From JBJGXI01 sp045635475 (GTDB taxonomy: Bacteria; Bacillota; Bacilli; Bacillales; Amphibacillaceae), in NCBI RefSeq assembly GCF_045635475.1, contig NZ_JBJGXI010000060.1, forward strand, positions 1 to 28,900: a stretch of DNA of 28,900 nt. Reading direction: 5' to 3'. Of this stretch, positions 23,023-28,900 are shown piece after piece; the stretch's first letter is position 1, and each line of letters opens with the position of its first letter. Both the position numbers and the translations under genes were made by a program. The notes under the pieces were generated by a model. The model was given only the letters and a program-made list of their open reading frames with translations, made no database searches and was not told where the DNA came from.

Positions 23023-23187
23023 ATGTAATGCGGCAAGAGCTTCTGTGCATTGCTAACCAAGTCCCCATAAACATCGCAATAAAAATGGACATAAATGATT
23101 TCAATTCTTGTGTTAAAGTCCAATCTAATTATTCATGAAAACCATAATCTATATATGAACCTAGCAAAAGTTAAAGGTGGTGTTTTT

Positions 23188-23283
23188 ATGGGTTGTGAAC
23201 AACCGACAAACTATGGATCAAGCTTTGTTTTAATCGTTGTCTTATTTATCTTATTAATTATAGTTGGCGCATCTTTCTATTAA
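23188..23283 (+). CDS. YjcZ family sporulation micro-protein (short paralogue)
   Basis: A 31-residue peptide, MGCEQPTNYGSSF followed by VLIVVLFILLIIVGAS, nearly the same helix as the 63-residue paralogue at 14757-14948 but with a minimal head. The start at 23188 is set by AAAGGTGGTG; the longer in-frame start at 23095 has no ribosome binding site and adds unrelated residues. CATAATCTA about 55 bases before the gene resembles a mother-cell sigma factor -10, but no matching -35 was found. A long, perfect terminator follows at 23383. Confidence 0.85.
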   Translation: MGCEQPTNYGSSFVLIVVLFILLIIVGASFY

Positions 23284-23382
23284 ATCTTAAACACCATCCA
23301 CCTGCACAGCAACATCTCTGAAGTACTTTGCATGGGTACTTCGCCTCCTCTCTTATAGTTAGTTCGTATTTAAGTCATTTAA

Positions 23383-23429
23383 GAAGAAGAGACGATTACT
23401 TATTTAGTAATCGTCTCTTCTTCGTTTTT
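23383..23429 (+). terminator. Perfect 18-bp stem terminator
   Basis: GAAGAAGAGACGATTACT and its exact complement flank a 5-base loop, then GTTTTT. It lies between the YjcZ gene and the converging CBO0543 gene; on the minus strand the tail is TTAAAT, so it works mainly for the plus strand. Confidence 0.85.
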
Positions 23430-23465
23430 CCAAAAAATATAAAACACGACAAACTTAAACTCCTA

Positions 23466-24050
23466 TTATCCTTTAAAGCTAGTTTCCTTTACTAAATACG
23501 AAAATTCACTTCTTTTACTTAGAAAGTGAGCACTTAAGTAGATAAATATTTGAATAGGAACGGAATAACTATATTTCCAATTTAATGTATGATATATACC
23601 TAACCATTCAAAAAAAGGTTCAGCTAGATATGAAGTCACTAACGCAAATATAATGGCTTTTGTAATTGGACTAAATTTCGGTTTAATCTGTATTAGCCAC
23701 ATCACCGCAACAGGCATTAAGGTAATATCCCACGGTGCATAAGTTGGTAGTATAGGGATTACATTAAATCTGTAATGCCAAAATCCAAGTTGATCTCCCA
23801 GAACGTCAAGTACAAGAGAAATTACCATTACAAAAAGTCCAGCGTACAGTAGTCGATCCGTGCTTTCCTTTTTCCTGATTTTTATCCAAATAACCCAAGG
23901 TATTATGGATAGAGCTACGCCAAGCCACCATAAATTAGAAAACAAGACATGTTGTTGCCATATTTCTATCTTTATTTTAATCAATTCATGAATCTGATCT
24001 ACATTGTTATCTATAAGATTTATGATTTGCTCTTTTTCTTCGTTATTCAT
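23466..24050 (-). CDS. CBO0543 family membrane protein
   Basis: A 194-residue membrane protein with about five or six helices after a polar N-terminus of ~40 residues. It fits the CBO0543 family of Bacillaceae/Clostridia: WWLGVALSIIPWVIWI, ESTDRLLYAGLF, LDVLGDQLGFWHYRFNVIP and YAPWDITLMPVAVMWLIQ are characteristic. Function unknown. It starts at ATG 24050, and GGGGCTTGCC upstream gives only a modest ribosome binding site. It stands alone. The family call is from memory of the W-Y-P-D pattern. Confidence 0.72.
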   Translation of the reverse strand: MNNEEKEQIINLIDNNVDQIHELIKIKIEIWQQHVLFSNLWWLGVALSIIPWVIWIKIRKKESTDRLLYAGLFVMVISLVLDVLGDQLGFWHYRFNVIPILPTYAPWDITLMPVAVMWLIQIKPKFSPITKAIIFALVTSYLAEPFFEWLGIYHTLNWKYSYSVPIQIFIYLSAHFLSKRSEFSYLVKETSFKG

Positions 24051-24163
24051 ATGGCAAGCCCCTATATTCTTGAATGTACATTTAATATAGCTTAACCAGT
24101 ATGGTTTAGAATATTACTCCACGTTGCGTAGTTTACTAACTGTCTAATCTTGAAATAGTTAAA

Positions 24164-24709
24164 CTACTTCCATATATTCAGATACTTTTTCTTATACTTT
24201 ATGTCGTCAACCGTGTCAATCAAATCCATCGCCGTTTGTTTGATCGACTCCTCATGATAATGGTCATATAAATTCTTCATATTTTGGAGCATATCATTAC
24301 GGATCAAAGTGTAATTTTTTTCATCGGTTCCATTTTCAAAACGTTCAACCATATATTCCATAAGCATTTCTTTTTGGGGCGTACCAGCAATTCCAACCTT
24401 CCATATCGACTGAAGGCTATGTCTTGCTGTTACAAATTTTTCATCTTTTGTGACCTCCCACAACTTAGGGAAATCTTTCATGATTCTCATCTCTGGATCG
24501 CTCTTAGCTAGATTGGCTAAATATTGTGCTGCACGAGAACGTTGGTGGTTATCTTTGTGTGTTAAGTCGTCTACTAGTTGATCCCACACTTCATACGCCC
24601 AATCAACTTTTTGGTCAGTTGCATGTAGGATGTTTTGGTAAGCTTCGTAACGTTCCTCTTTATCACCTGTTTTTGATTTTTCAAATTCTAATTTCATTTG
24701 ACTATCCAT
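24164..24709 (-). CDS. HEAT-like helical repeat protein
   Basis: A 181-residue soluble, all-helical protein. The middle (RSRAAQYLANLAKSDPEMRI, then FVTARHSLQSIWKVGI) has the pattern of HEAT/armadillo-type repeats, which usually bind proteins. There is no signal peptide. ATG 24709 follows TTAGGCGGTG; an internal start at MKLEFEK is possible but lacks a ribosome binding site. Its partners and role are unknown. Upstream the spacer to the VOC gene is 87 bases, so it could be the third gene of the ArsR-VOC unit, though no evidence forces that. Confidence 0.65.
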   Translation of the reverse strand: MDSQMKLEFEKSKTGDKEERYEAYQNILHATDQKVDWAYEVWDQLVDDLTHKDNHQRSRAAQYLANLAKSDPEMRIMKDFPKLWEVTKDEKFVTARHSLQSIWKVGIAGTPQKEMLMEYMVERFENGTDEKNYTLIRNDMLQNMKNLYDHYHEESIKQTAMDLIDTVDDIKYKKKYLNIWK

Positions 24710-24796
24710 TTAAACACCGCCTAATTTCTAGGTTGATTTTAATTGTCATGACTCTCAACTTAAACTTACCGGGCATTTTCTACTTTCGCACATCAA

Positions 24797-25183
24797 TCAT
24801 TGCTGTATGATTTGGATCAGGTTGCCGCACGTATCATCCAAGACAGCGATGGTGATTCCACCCATTTCTGTTGGCTCCATCGTAAACGCTACGCCTTTTT
24901 CCACTAATCGTTTATATTCTTTTTGAATATCTGCCACCCCAAACATTGTCACGGGTATGCCTTCCTCAAATAACTTCTGTTGATACTCTTTTGCAGCAGG
25001 GTGCTCATTCGGTTCGAGTAAAAGCTCTGTCCCAGCTTGTTCATCTGGTGAAACAAGCGTGATCCATCTATGTTCCCCGGTAGGTACATCATGCTTTTTA
25101 ACGAATCCCAACGATTCTGTGTAAAATGCTAATGCCTTGTCTTGATCTTCTACGAAAATACTCGTAATAATGATTTTCAACAT
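24797..25183 (-). CDS. VOC family protein (glyoxalase/bleomycin-resistance-like)
   Basis: A 128-residue protein with the two beta-alpha-beta-beta-beta halves of the vicinal-oxygen-chelate fold: TSIFVEDQDKALAFYTESLGF at the start and GITIAVLDDTCGNLIQIIQ at the end, where the last E/Q region normally contributes a metal ligand. It could be a small dioxygenase, glyoxalase-like enzyme or antibiotic-binding protein. ATG 25183 is chosen over a longer frame (25237) because of a full AAAGGAGGTCAT. It lies 41 bases after the ArsR gene and is probably co-transcribed and repressed by it. Confidence 0.82.
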   Translation of the reverse strand: MLKIIITSIFVEDQDKALAFYTESLGFVKKHDVPTGEHRWITLVSPDEQAGTELLLEPNEHPAAKEYQQKLFEEGIPVTMFGVADIQKEYKRLVEKGVAFTMEPTEMGGITIAVLDDTCGNLIQIIQQ

Positions 25184-25224
25184 TTTATGACCTCCTTTTA
25201 TTAGTAAAACGCTCACATTTTCAA

Positions 25225-25503
25225 TTATTCTACCCAACCCTTCACCAAATTCTTCAGTGGCTCTTTATTAAAAATAAGTACTCGATATTTTCCCTTTCGT
25301 TTTGATGTGACAAGACCAGCAGCTTCCAATACAGAAAGATGTTTTGCTATTGCTTGCCGTGAAATGGTAAGGTCGTGTTTCATAATCAGCCGCGTCGTAA
25401 GTTCATACAAAGTTAGCTCGTTACGTTCAGATAGCTCGTCTAACATTAACCGCCGAGTCGAATCACTAAGGGCTTTATATATAGCATCTTTATCTTGATT
25501 CAT
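25225..25503 (-). CDS. ArsR-family repressor, predicted leaderless
   Basis: A 92-residue winged-helix repressor: AIYKALSDSTRRLMLDELSE, helix-turn-helix TISRQAIAKHLSVLEAAGLV, wing KRKGKYRVLIFN. The metal-binding cysteines of ArsR/SmtB (CxC) are absent, so it belongs to the non-metal subgroup usually found next to VOC or SRPBCC genes. ATG 25503 starts at the natural family N-terminus; a longer frame to 25563 only translates the promoter. It has no ribosome binding site, and a near-perfect TTGACA-N18-TATAAT ends six bases before the ATG. The operators at 25515-25534 and 25544-25563 cover the promoter, so it very likely represses itself and the VOC gene. Confidence 0.85.
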   Translation of the reverse strand: MNQDKDAIYKALSDSTRRLMLDELSERNELTLYELTTRLIMKHDLTISRQAIAKHLSVLEAAGLVTSKRKGKYRVLIFNKEPLKNLVKGWVE

Positions 25504-25509
25504 AGGTCG

Positions 25510-25539
25510 ATTATATGCAACTAAAAGGTTGCATGTCAA
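25510..25539 (-). promoter_or_regulatory. Promoter of the arsR-VOC operon
   Basis: Minus-strand TTGACA (25534-25539), an 18-base spacer and TATAAT (25510-25515). The first A of the ATG sits seven bases after the -10, that is, at the expected +1. Confidence 0.75.
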
Positions 25540-25563
25540 GCATAGGTAACCTTTTAGTTGCAT
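25515..25563. promoter_or_regulatory. Two ArsR operators in inverted arrangement
   Basis: Site 1 is ATGCAAC-TAAAAG-GTTGCAT (25515-25534), a perfect 7-bp palindrome that fills the promoter spacer. Site 2 (25544-25563, AGGTAACCTTTTAGTTGCAT) is a diverged copy in the opposite direction, upstream of the -35. Together they form a 15-bp perfect inverted repeat (25516-25530 with 25548-25562). Confidence 0.7.
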
Positions 25564-25714
25564 AACAACATTTCCAATAGATTATCTTACTCAGTTTAAA
25601 CGATGCCTTCAACCAAATCAGCGAAGCTTTTCATACGTAGGTTTTGCCACGGCTGATCCTCACAACCAGTACCTACGTTAGTAAGAACTAATTTTCCCAA
25701 GAAAATGAAAAGAT

Positions 25715-25741
25715 GTTTACTGAAATCAAGAAAGTGGGAAT
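25715..25741 (+). promoter_or_regulatory. Candidate sigma-B promoter of the VLRF1 gene
   Basis: GTTTAC, 15 bases, GGGAAT: this fits the Bacillus general-stress consensus GTTTAA-N12-15-GGGWAW with one mismatch in the -35. It lies about 95 bases before the chosen start. Confidence 0.5.
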
Positions 25742-25836
25742 GCACTAAGTAAGGCTAATAAAAAAGCCAACTTAAATCGTTAACAAGCATGCCTAACAGT
25801 AAACATTCAGTCTTACAACATATAAGGAGAGGAATT

Positions 25837-26874
25837 ATGCAGTATAACGAGAAATTGAAAGAACTAAAGACTATGAAATTCGAAGCACCAAAGAAGGTCT
25901 TATCTCTTTACTTAAATACGGACCTCAGCCAACCTAGTCAACATGATGGGGAATGGAAAATTCGGCTGAAAAACGGGTTCAATAAACTAGAAGAATACAT
26001 CGAGAACAGCGGGAATCATGATGAATTACAACAAATTCAATCTATCAAACAAGCCGTCGAAAAAGAAATCCATGCGCATGCACGTAATTTTTCAAGAAGC
26101 ATGGTGATTTTCGCAACAGCCGATCAAGAGGTCTGGTTTGTAGAAAAAATGCCGGTAGCTGTTGAAACAGCATTCTTCTGGGAAACATACCCTGTCACCG
26201 AGCAACTTGAATCACTTGAACGCAATTATCCTTACATGGGAATTGTCGTACTGCAAAAAGACGAAGCAGCCGTTCTTGAAACGGAGATGGGGATCTTGAC
26301 CGATAAAACTAACTATATGTTGGATCTCGATACGGATGATTGGCGCGAACATCAAGGGCCGCAGGGAGATGACTTAACAGTCGGCGGACAGAAAAAAGAT
26401 GAGTTCAATAATCGCGTCGAAGCGAACCGAGATCGTTGGTTCAAAAGCCTGGTTACAAAGATCGAGAAAAAAGCTGGAAAGAAGAATTGGAAAAAACTCT
26501 ATCTTGTTGGGGAAAAGGAAGAAGTGGAGCAACTCAAATCTCATTTCTCCAAAAAAATTGATAGAACAATCCCTGACAACATATTAAATTGGAAAGATCA
26601 CGAGATTTTAACAAAAGTATTTGATTCCGAGGCTGATCTCGGACAACCAATCCAAGAAGAAAGGAGTATTTCTATGAAGAATTATACTGTAGCTCCAAAT
26701 AAGGACGCAACCGCGTGGTATGTCAAAGTTGAAGATATCGCTCCTATCAAAGAATATGATAAAAAGGATAAAGCAATTGAAGCTGGCGAACAATTAGCAG
26801 CAGAAAATAAGCCTGCAACATTATCTATTTTGACTAAGAATCACGAAGTAGCAGATACAAGAAAATTTGCTTAA
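25837..26874 (+). CDS. VLRF1-type release-factor-like protein fused to DUF2188
   Basis: A 345-residue protein. Residues about 1-270 match the VLRF1 family of bacterial eRF1-like proteins related to Vms1/ANKZF1 (KKVLSLYLNTDLSQPSQHDG, DDWREHQGPQGDD, and the loop VGGQKKDEFNNRVEAN, whose GGQ recalls the peptidyl-tRNA hydrolysis motif). A short linker leads to a C-terminal ~65-residue DUF2188 domain (MKNYTVAPNKDATAWYVKVE). The family is proposed to act in ribosome rescue or quality control. ATG 25837 follows AAGGAGAGG; the 16 additional residues upstream have no such site. GGAG and an ATG (26674) inside the linker suggest a formerly separate DUF2188 gene that may still be translated alone. A terminator follows. 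Confidence 0.8.
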   Translation: MQYNEKLKELKTMKFEAPKKVLSLYLNTDLSQPSQHDGEWKIRLKNGFNKLEEYIENSGNHDELQQIQSIKQAVEKEIHAHARNFSRSMVIFATADQEVWFVEKMPVAVETAFFWETYPVTEQLESLERNYPYMGIVVLQKDEAAVLETEMGILTDKTNYMLDLDTDDWREHQGPQGDDLTVGGQKKDEFNNRVEANRDRWFKSLVTKIEKKAGKKNWKKLYLVGEKEEVEQLKSHFSKKIDRTIPDNILNWKDHEILTKVFDSEADLGQPIQEERSISMKNYTVAPNKDATAWYVKVEDIAPIKEYDKKDKAIEAGEQLAAENKPATLSILTKNHEVADTRKFA

Positions 26875-26903
26875 AGTAAAAGTTGAATTTTGAGCGATAT
26901 CAT

Positions 26904-26945
26904 GCCCTCTAAGGATGACAAACCGTTACTCCTTAGGGGGTTTTT
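26904..26945 (+). terminator. Terminator after the VLRF1-DUF2188 gene
   Basis: CCCTCTAAGGA pairs with TCCTTAGGGGG (one G-T pair), then TTTTT. Confidence 0.85.
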
Positions 26946-27019
26946 ATGTGAGTAACTCTTTACACAAAAGTGATTGATGGGGGTTCTGTGCTACTGGTTG
27001 TGACCTCATCACTTTCCCA

Positions 27020-27367
27020 TTAAATAATATAATTTATTCGTTTAATCAATTTAATAACTACATAGATATTTATTAAGGTAAGTATGACTACAACAGACAC
27101 TAGTAACAAAGATAATGAATGAGAAAATAATGCCCAAATGACTGCTCCAATTGCATACAGCGTGTAGGATGCAATACAAATAATACCTAACCATAGAAAG
27201 GATTTCATATCTTTATAGGTTCCGATTGCTGATAGAAGAAATAATATCGAAAACACTCCTCCAACTAATGCCAAAACTGTTTGTTCATCGTTGAGAAAAA
27301 CCATCGAATTACATAGTAGAATTACACAGATAAACGCTAAGTACAATGCAACAAAGTTAGTTTTCAT
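27020..27367 (-). CDS. Small four-helix membrane protein
   Basis: A 115-residue hydrophobic protein with four membrane segments (about 5-21, 30-48, 56-76 and 82-105) and a basic C-terminus KLIKRINYII. The start ATG 27367 is preceded by AAAGGTTGG. Nothing in the sequence identifies a family or function. It stands alone, in opposite orientation to the next gene. Confidence 0.6.
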   Translation of the reverse strand: MKTNFVALYLAFICVILLCNSMVFLNDEQTVLALVGGVFSILFLLSAIGTYKDMKSFLWLGIICIASYTLYAIGAVIWALFSHSLSLLLVSVVVILTLINIYVVIKLIKRINYII

Positions 27368-27544
27368 TTACATCCAACCTTTCTTTTAATCTCTTAAAAG
27401 AGTTATATATTTATTTACGACCCAACAGTGATAACAGTTTCAATTATCCTTCTTTTACGATTTTCATTTAATACTGAAGGATAAATAACATTAATATCGA
27501 ATTTTATAGATGAATAATAAATAATAAGGAGTTGAGTATTTAGC

Positions 27545-27994
27545 ATGAACAATATTTTTGATCTATTACATACAAATGAAATAGTAAAACGTATTGACGG
27601 GTTAGAAGTAGATTCGCCACCAAAATGGGGCGAAATGGATGTTGCTCAAATGTTAGCGCACTGCTCTGCTTTTCAGGATATCGCTATGGGGAATGCTTTT
27701 CCTCCAAGAGGATTGTTAGGTATATTGGTAGGAAGAATGGCAAAACCAATTTTCTTCAATGACAAGCCCCTACCTGTGAATATGTCTACAATTCCAACCA
27801 TTTTAATTGCAGATGAGAGGAACTTTGATACTGAAAAAGAAATTCTAAAACAAAAGATTACAACATTCCAAAAAAATGGACCTAAAAAATGTACAAATCA
27901 CCCACATCCCTTTTTCGGGAAACTAACTTCTGAACAATGGGGGAAAGGAATTTTCAAGCATCTTGATCATCATTTAAAACAGTTTGGTGTTTAG
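27545..27994 (+). CDS. DUF1569 family protein (DinB-like)
   Basis: A 149-residue soluble protein with the DUF1569 pattern: KWGEMDVAQMLAHCSAFQDI near the N-terminus, a conserved HPFFGKLTSEQWGKGIFKHL and the closing DHHLKQFG. The spaced histidines (AHC..., HP..., HLDHH) agree with a DinB/YfiT-like four-helix fold that can bind a metal. Function unknown. GGAG lies 13 bases before ATG 27545, a long spacing, but no other start is in frame. The 3' end nearly abuts the converging gene (11 bases). Confidence 0.8.
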   Translation: MNNIFDLLHTNEIVKRIDGLEVDSPPKWGEMDVAQMLAHCSAFQDIAMGNAFPPRGLLGILVGRMAKPIFFNDKPLPVNMSTIPTILIADERNFDTEKEILKQKITTFQKNGPKKCTNHPHPFFGKLTSEQWGKGIFKHLDHHLKQFGV

Positions 27995-28005
27995 CCGCTG
28001 TTGTC

Positions 28006-28497
28006 TTATCTCACTTCATTTGCAGCATTGTTTGTAAATTCAAGTAATATAAAACGAAAGAAAAAATAGAACAATATGAAATTACCTAAAATGCCCATAC
28101 TCATATTCCAACCGGTAATTCCACCTGAGAAGATATTTGATAAAAGGAAATTGCTCCCATTATCAATATACAAAGTAAAAATATGAAAAGGAAAACCAAA
28201 CGAATAAGCATATATCGTTGTGTGTAAATGTTCGGGAGTCAAGTCAGGAATCAACAAAGATAAGAGAACGATAAAACCAACAGATGTCCACAGTATCTTT
28301 GGGTTGTATACACTACTCCAACCCTTATGTTTATAAAGAAAATATAGTATTACAAACACATAGATTATTGCTATCCAACCGTAGTTTTCCGCATTAATAC
28401 CAATGCTTGAAAGTATAAGGTAGTTAACTACACCAACAATGGTCAAAAGAATAAAAAAAATAAATGTGAAACGAAGTGATTCTAAAAGAATTTTCAT
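28006..28497 (-). CDS. Five-helix membrane protein of unknown family
   Basis: A 163-residue hydrophobic protein with about five membrane segments: residues 10-31, 40-56, 68-84, a less certain one around 95-110, and 135-152. GGAGGAAGAAA precedes ATG 28497. The protein has few charged residues outside the loops. No motif was recognised. It converges on the DUF1569 gene with no visible terminator between them. Confidence 0.65.
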   Translation of the reverse strand: MKILLESLRFTFIFFILLTIVGVVNYLILSSIGINAENYGWIAIIYVFVILYFLYKHKGWSSVYNPKILWTSVGFIVLLSLLIPDLTPEHLHTTIYAYSFGFPFHIFTLYIDNGSNFLLSNIFSGGITGWNMSMGILGNFILFYFFFRFILLEFTNNAANEVR

Positions 28498-28669
28498 TTT
28501 CTTCCTCCATTTATTTTAAAATTTTCTTTTTAATATTCCTGTTGCTCTGCACAAGATCCTGTTACTTTATTTTAACATATTATTCCATAAAAATTTCGGA
28601 ATAAAAAAGATTTTGTCTCGTTTGATATTCGCTTGTTGAATATTCCACCCATCAGCTTAGTAGTTTTAC

Positions 28670-28798
28670 CTATTTCTTTTCTTTGATTTCCTTCAGCAAT
28701 TTAATAACTTCTTCATTATGTTGGTTCGATTTTCTTAATTGAGATTCAATACTAACAAGAGTTATAAATATTACAATAAAACCAATAAATATAAACAT
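28670..28798 (-). CDS. 42-residue single-pass membrane micro-protein
   Basis: MFIFIGFIVIFITLVSI forms a membrane helix, followed by a charged coil (HNEEVIKLLKEIKEKK). GAGGAGGC lies at the right distance before ATG 28798, which is good evidence for a frame this short. The plan is the same as in the 60-residue protein at 1673-1855. Similar micro-proteins are common in Bacillaceae; role unknown. Confidence 0.6.
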   Translation of the reverse strand: MFIFIGFIVIFITLVSIESQLRKSNQHNEEVIKLLKEIKEKK

Positions 28799-28900
28799 TT
28801 AATTGCCTCCTCTTCCGTGTCTCTTTTACATATGCCCCCCAGTTTAGTGCAATAGGATACTAGTTTAAATGCAAATAATTTTCATCTAAATATTCTTCTG

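Noticed and set aside
28575..28605. Inverted repeat TATTCC...GGAATA as a terminator.
   Set aside because: Short six-base arms in very AT-rich sequence and no T-run in the needed direction.

Overview
The window reads as chromosomal DNA from a low-GC, endospore-forming member of the Bacillaceae. The evidence is the strong AGGAGG-type ribosome binding sites, TTG/GTG starts, two YjcZ-type sporulation micro-proteins, a two-domain DUF3231 protein, a PadR/DUF1048/ABC drug-efflux set, a VLRF1-type release factor and a BsrG/TxpA-like type I toxin. A BCCT betaine carrier and very acidic lipoproteins fit a salt-tolerant genus such as Oceanobacillus or Virgibacillus, but the genus is inference. No rRNA, tRNA, CRISPR array, prophage or intact transposase gene was seen.

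Layout. 0-6 kb: a DUF2254 membrane protein, a BCCT compatible-solute carrier, an acidic lipoprotein built of 25-residue tandem repeats, a small membrane protein whose start codon appears to be ATC, and an LprI-domain lipoprotein. 6-10.5 kb: a decayed RelE-type toxin-antitoxin pair, a large membrane-anchored GH3 glycosidase with permuted domain order, and the remains of a divergent AraC-type regulator. 10.5-13.4 kb: a toxin-less copy of a type I toxin-antitoxin locus, then an ABC exporter and its PadR/DUF1048 control unit. 13.6-18.2 kb: DUF3231 protein, YjcZ protein, and an SgrR-like regulator divergent from an MFS transporter. 18.2-21.6 kb: response regulator, BcrA-type ATPase, permease and histidine kinase in one minus-strand operon, bracketed by related ~70-bp direct repeats. 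21.6-22.2 kb: a complete type I toxin-antitoxin locus. 22.3-28.9 kb: small accessory genes (DUF1801, YjcZ, CBO0543, HEAT-like, VOC, ArsR, VLRF1-DUF2188 fusion, DUF1569, small membrane proteins).

Most notable: (i) two copies of one type I toxin-antitoxin locus about 11 kb apart. One keeps a 31-aa toxin gene missed by ordinary gene-length cut-offs; the other has lost exactly the toxin between short GACCTC repeats but keeps both convergent promoters and the hairpin. (ii) A two-component/ABC module flanked by direct repeats next to the intact locus. (iii) A VLRF1-DUF2188 fusion that keeps an internal ribosome binding site and has a sigma-B-like promoter. (iv) An ArsR gene predicted to be leaderless, with its operator filling the promoter spacer. 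(v) A 14-base element shared by the upstream regions of the PadR unit and the exporter unit.

All calls come from reading the sequence and remembered family features; no database search was run.
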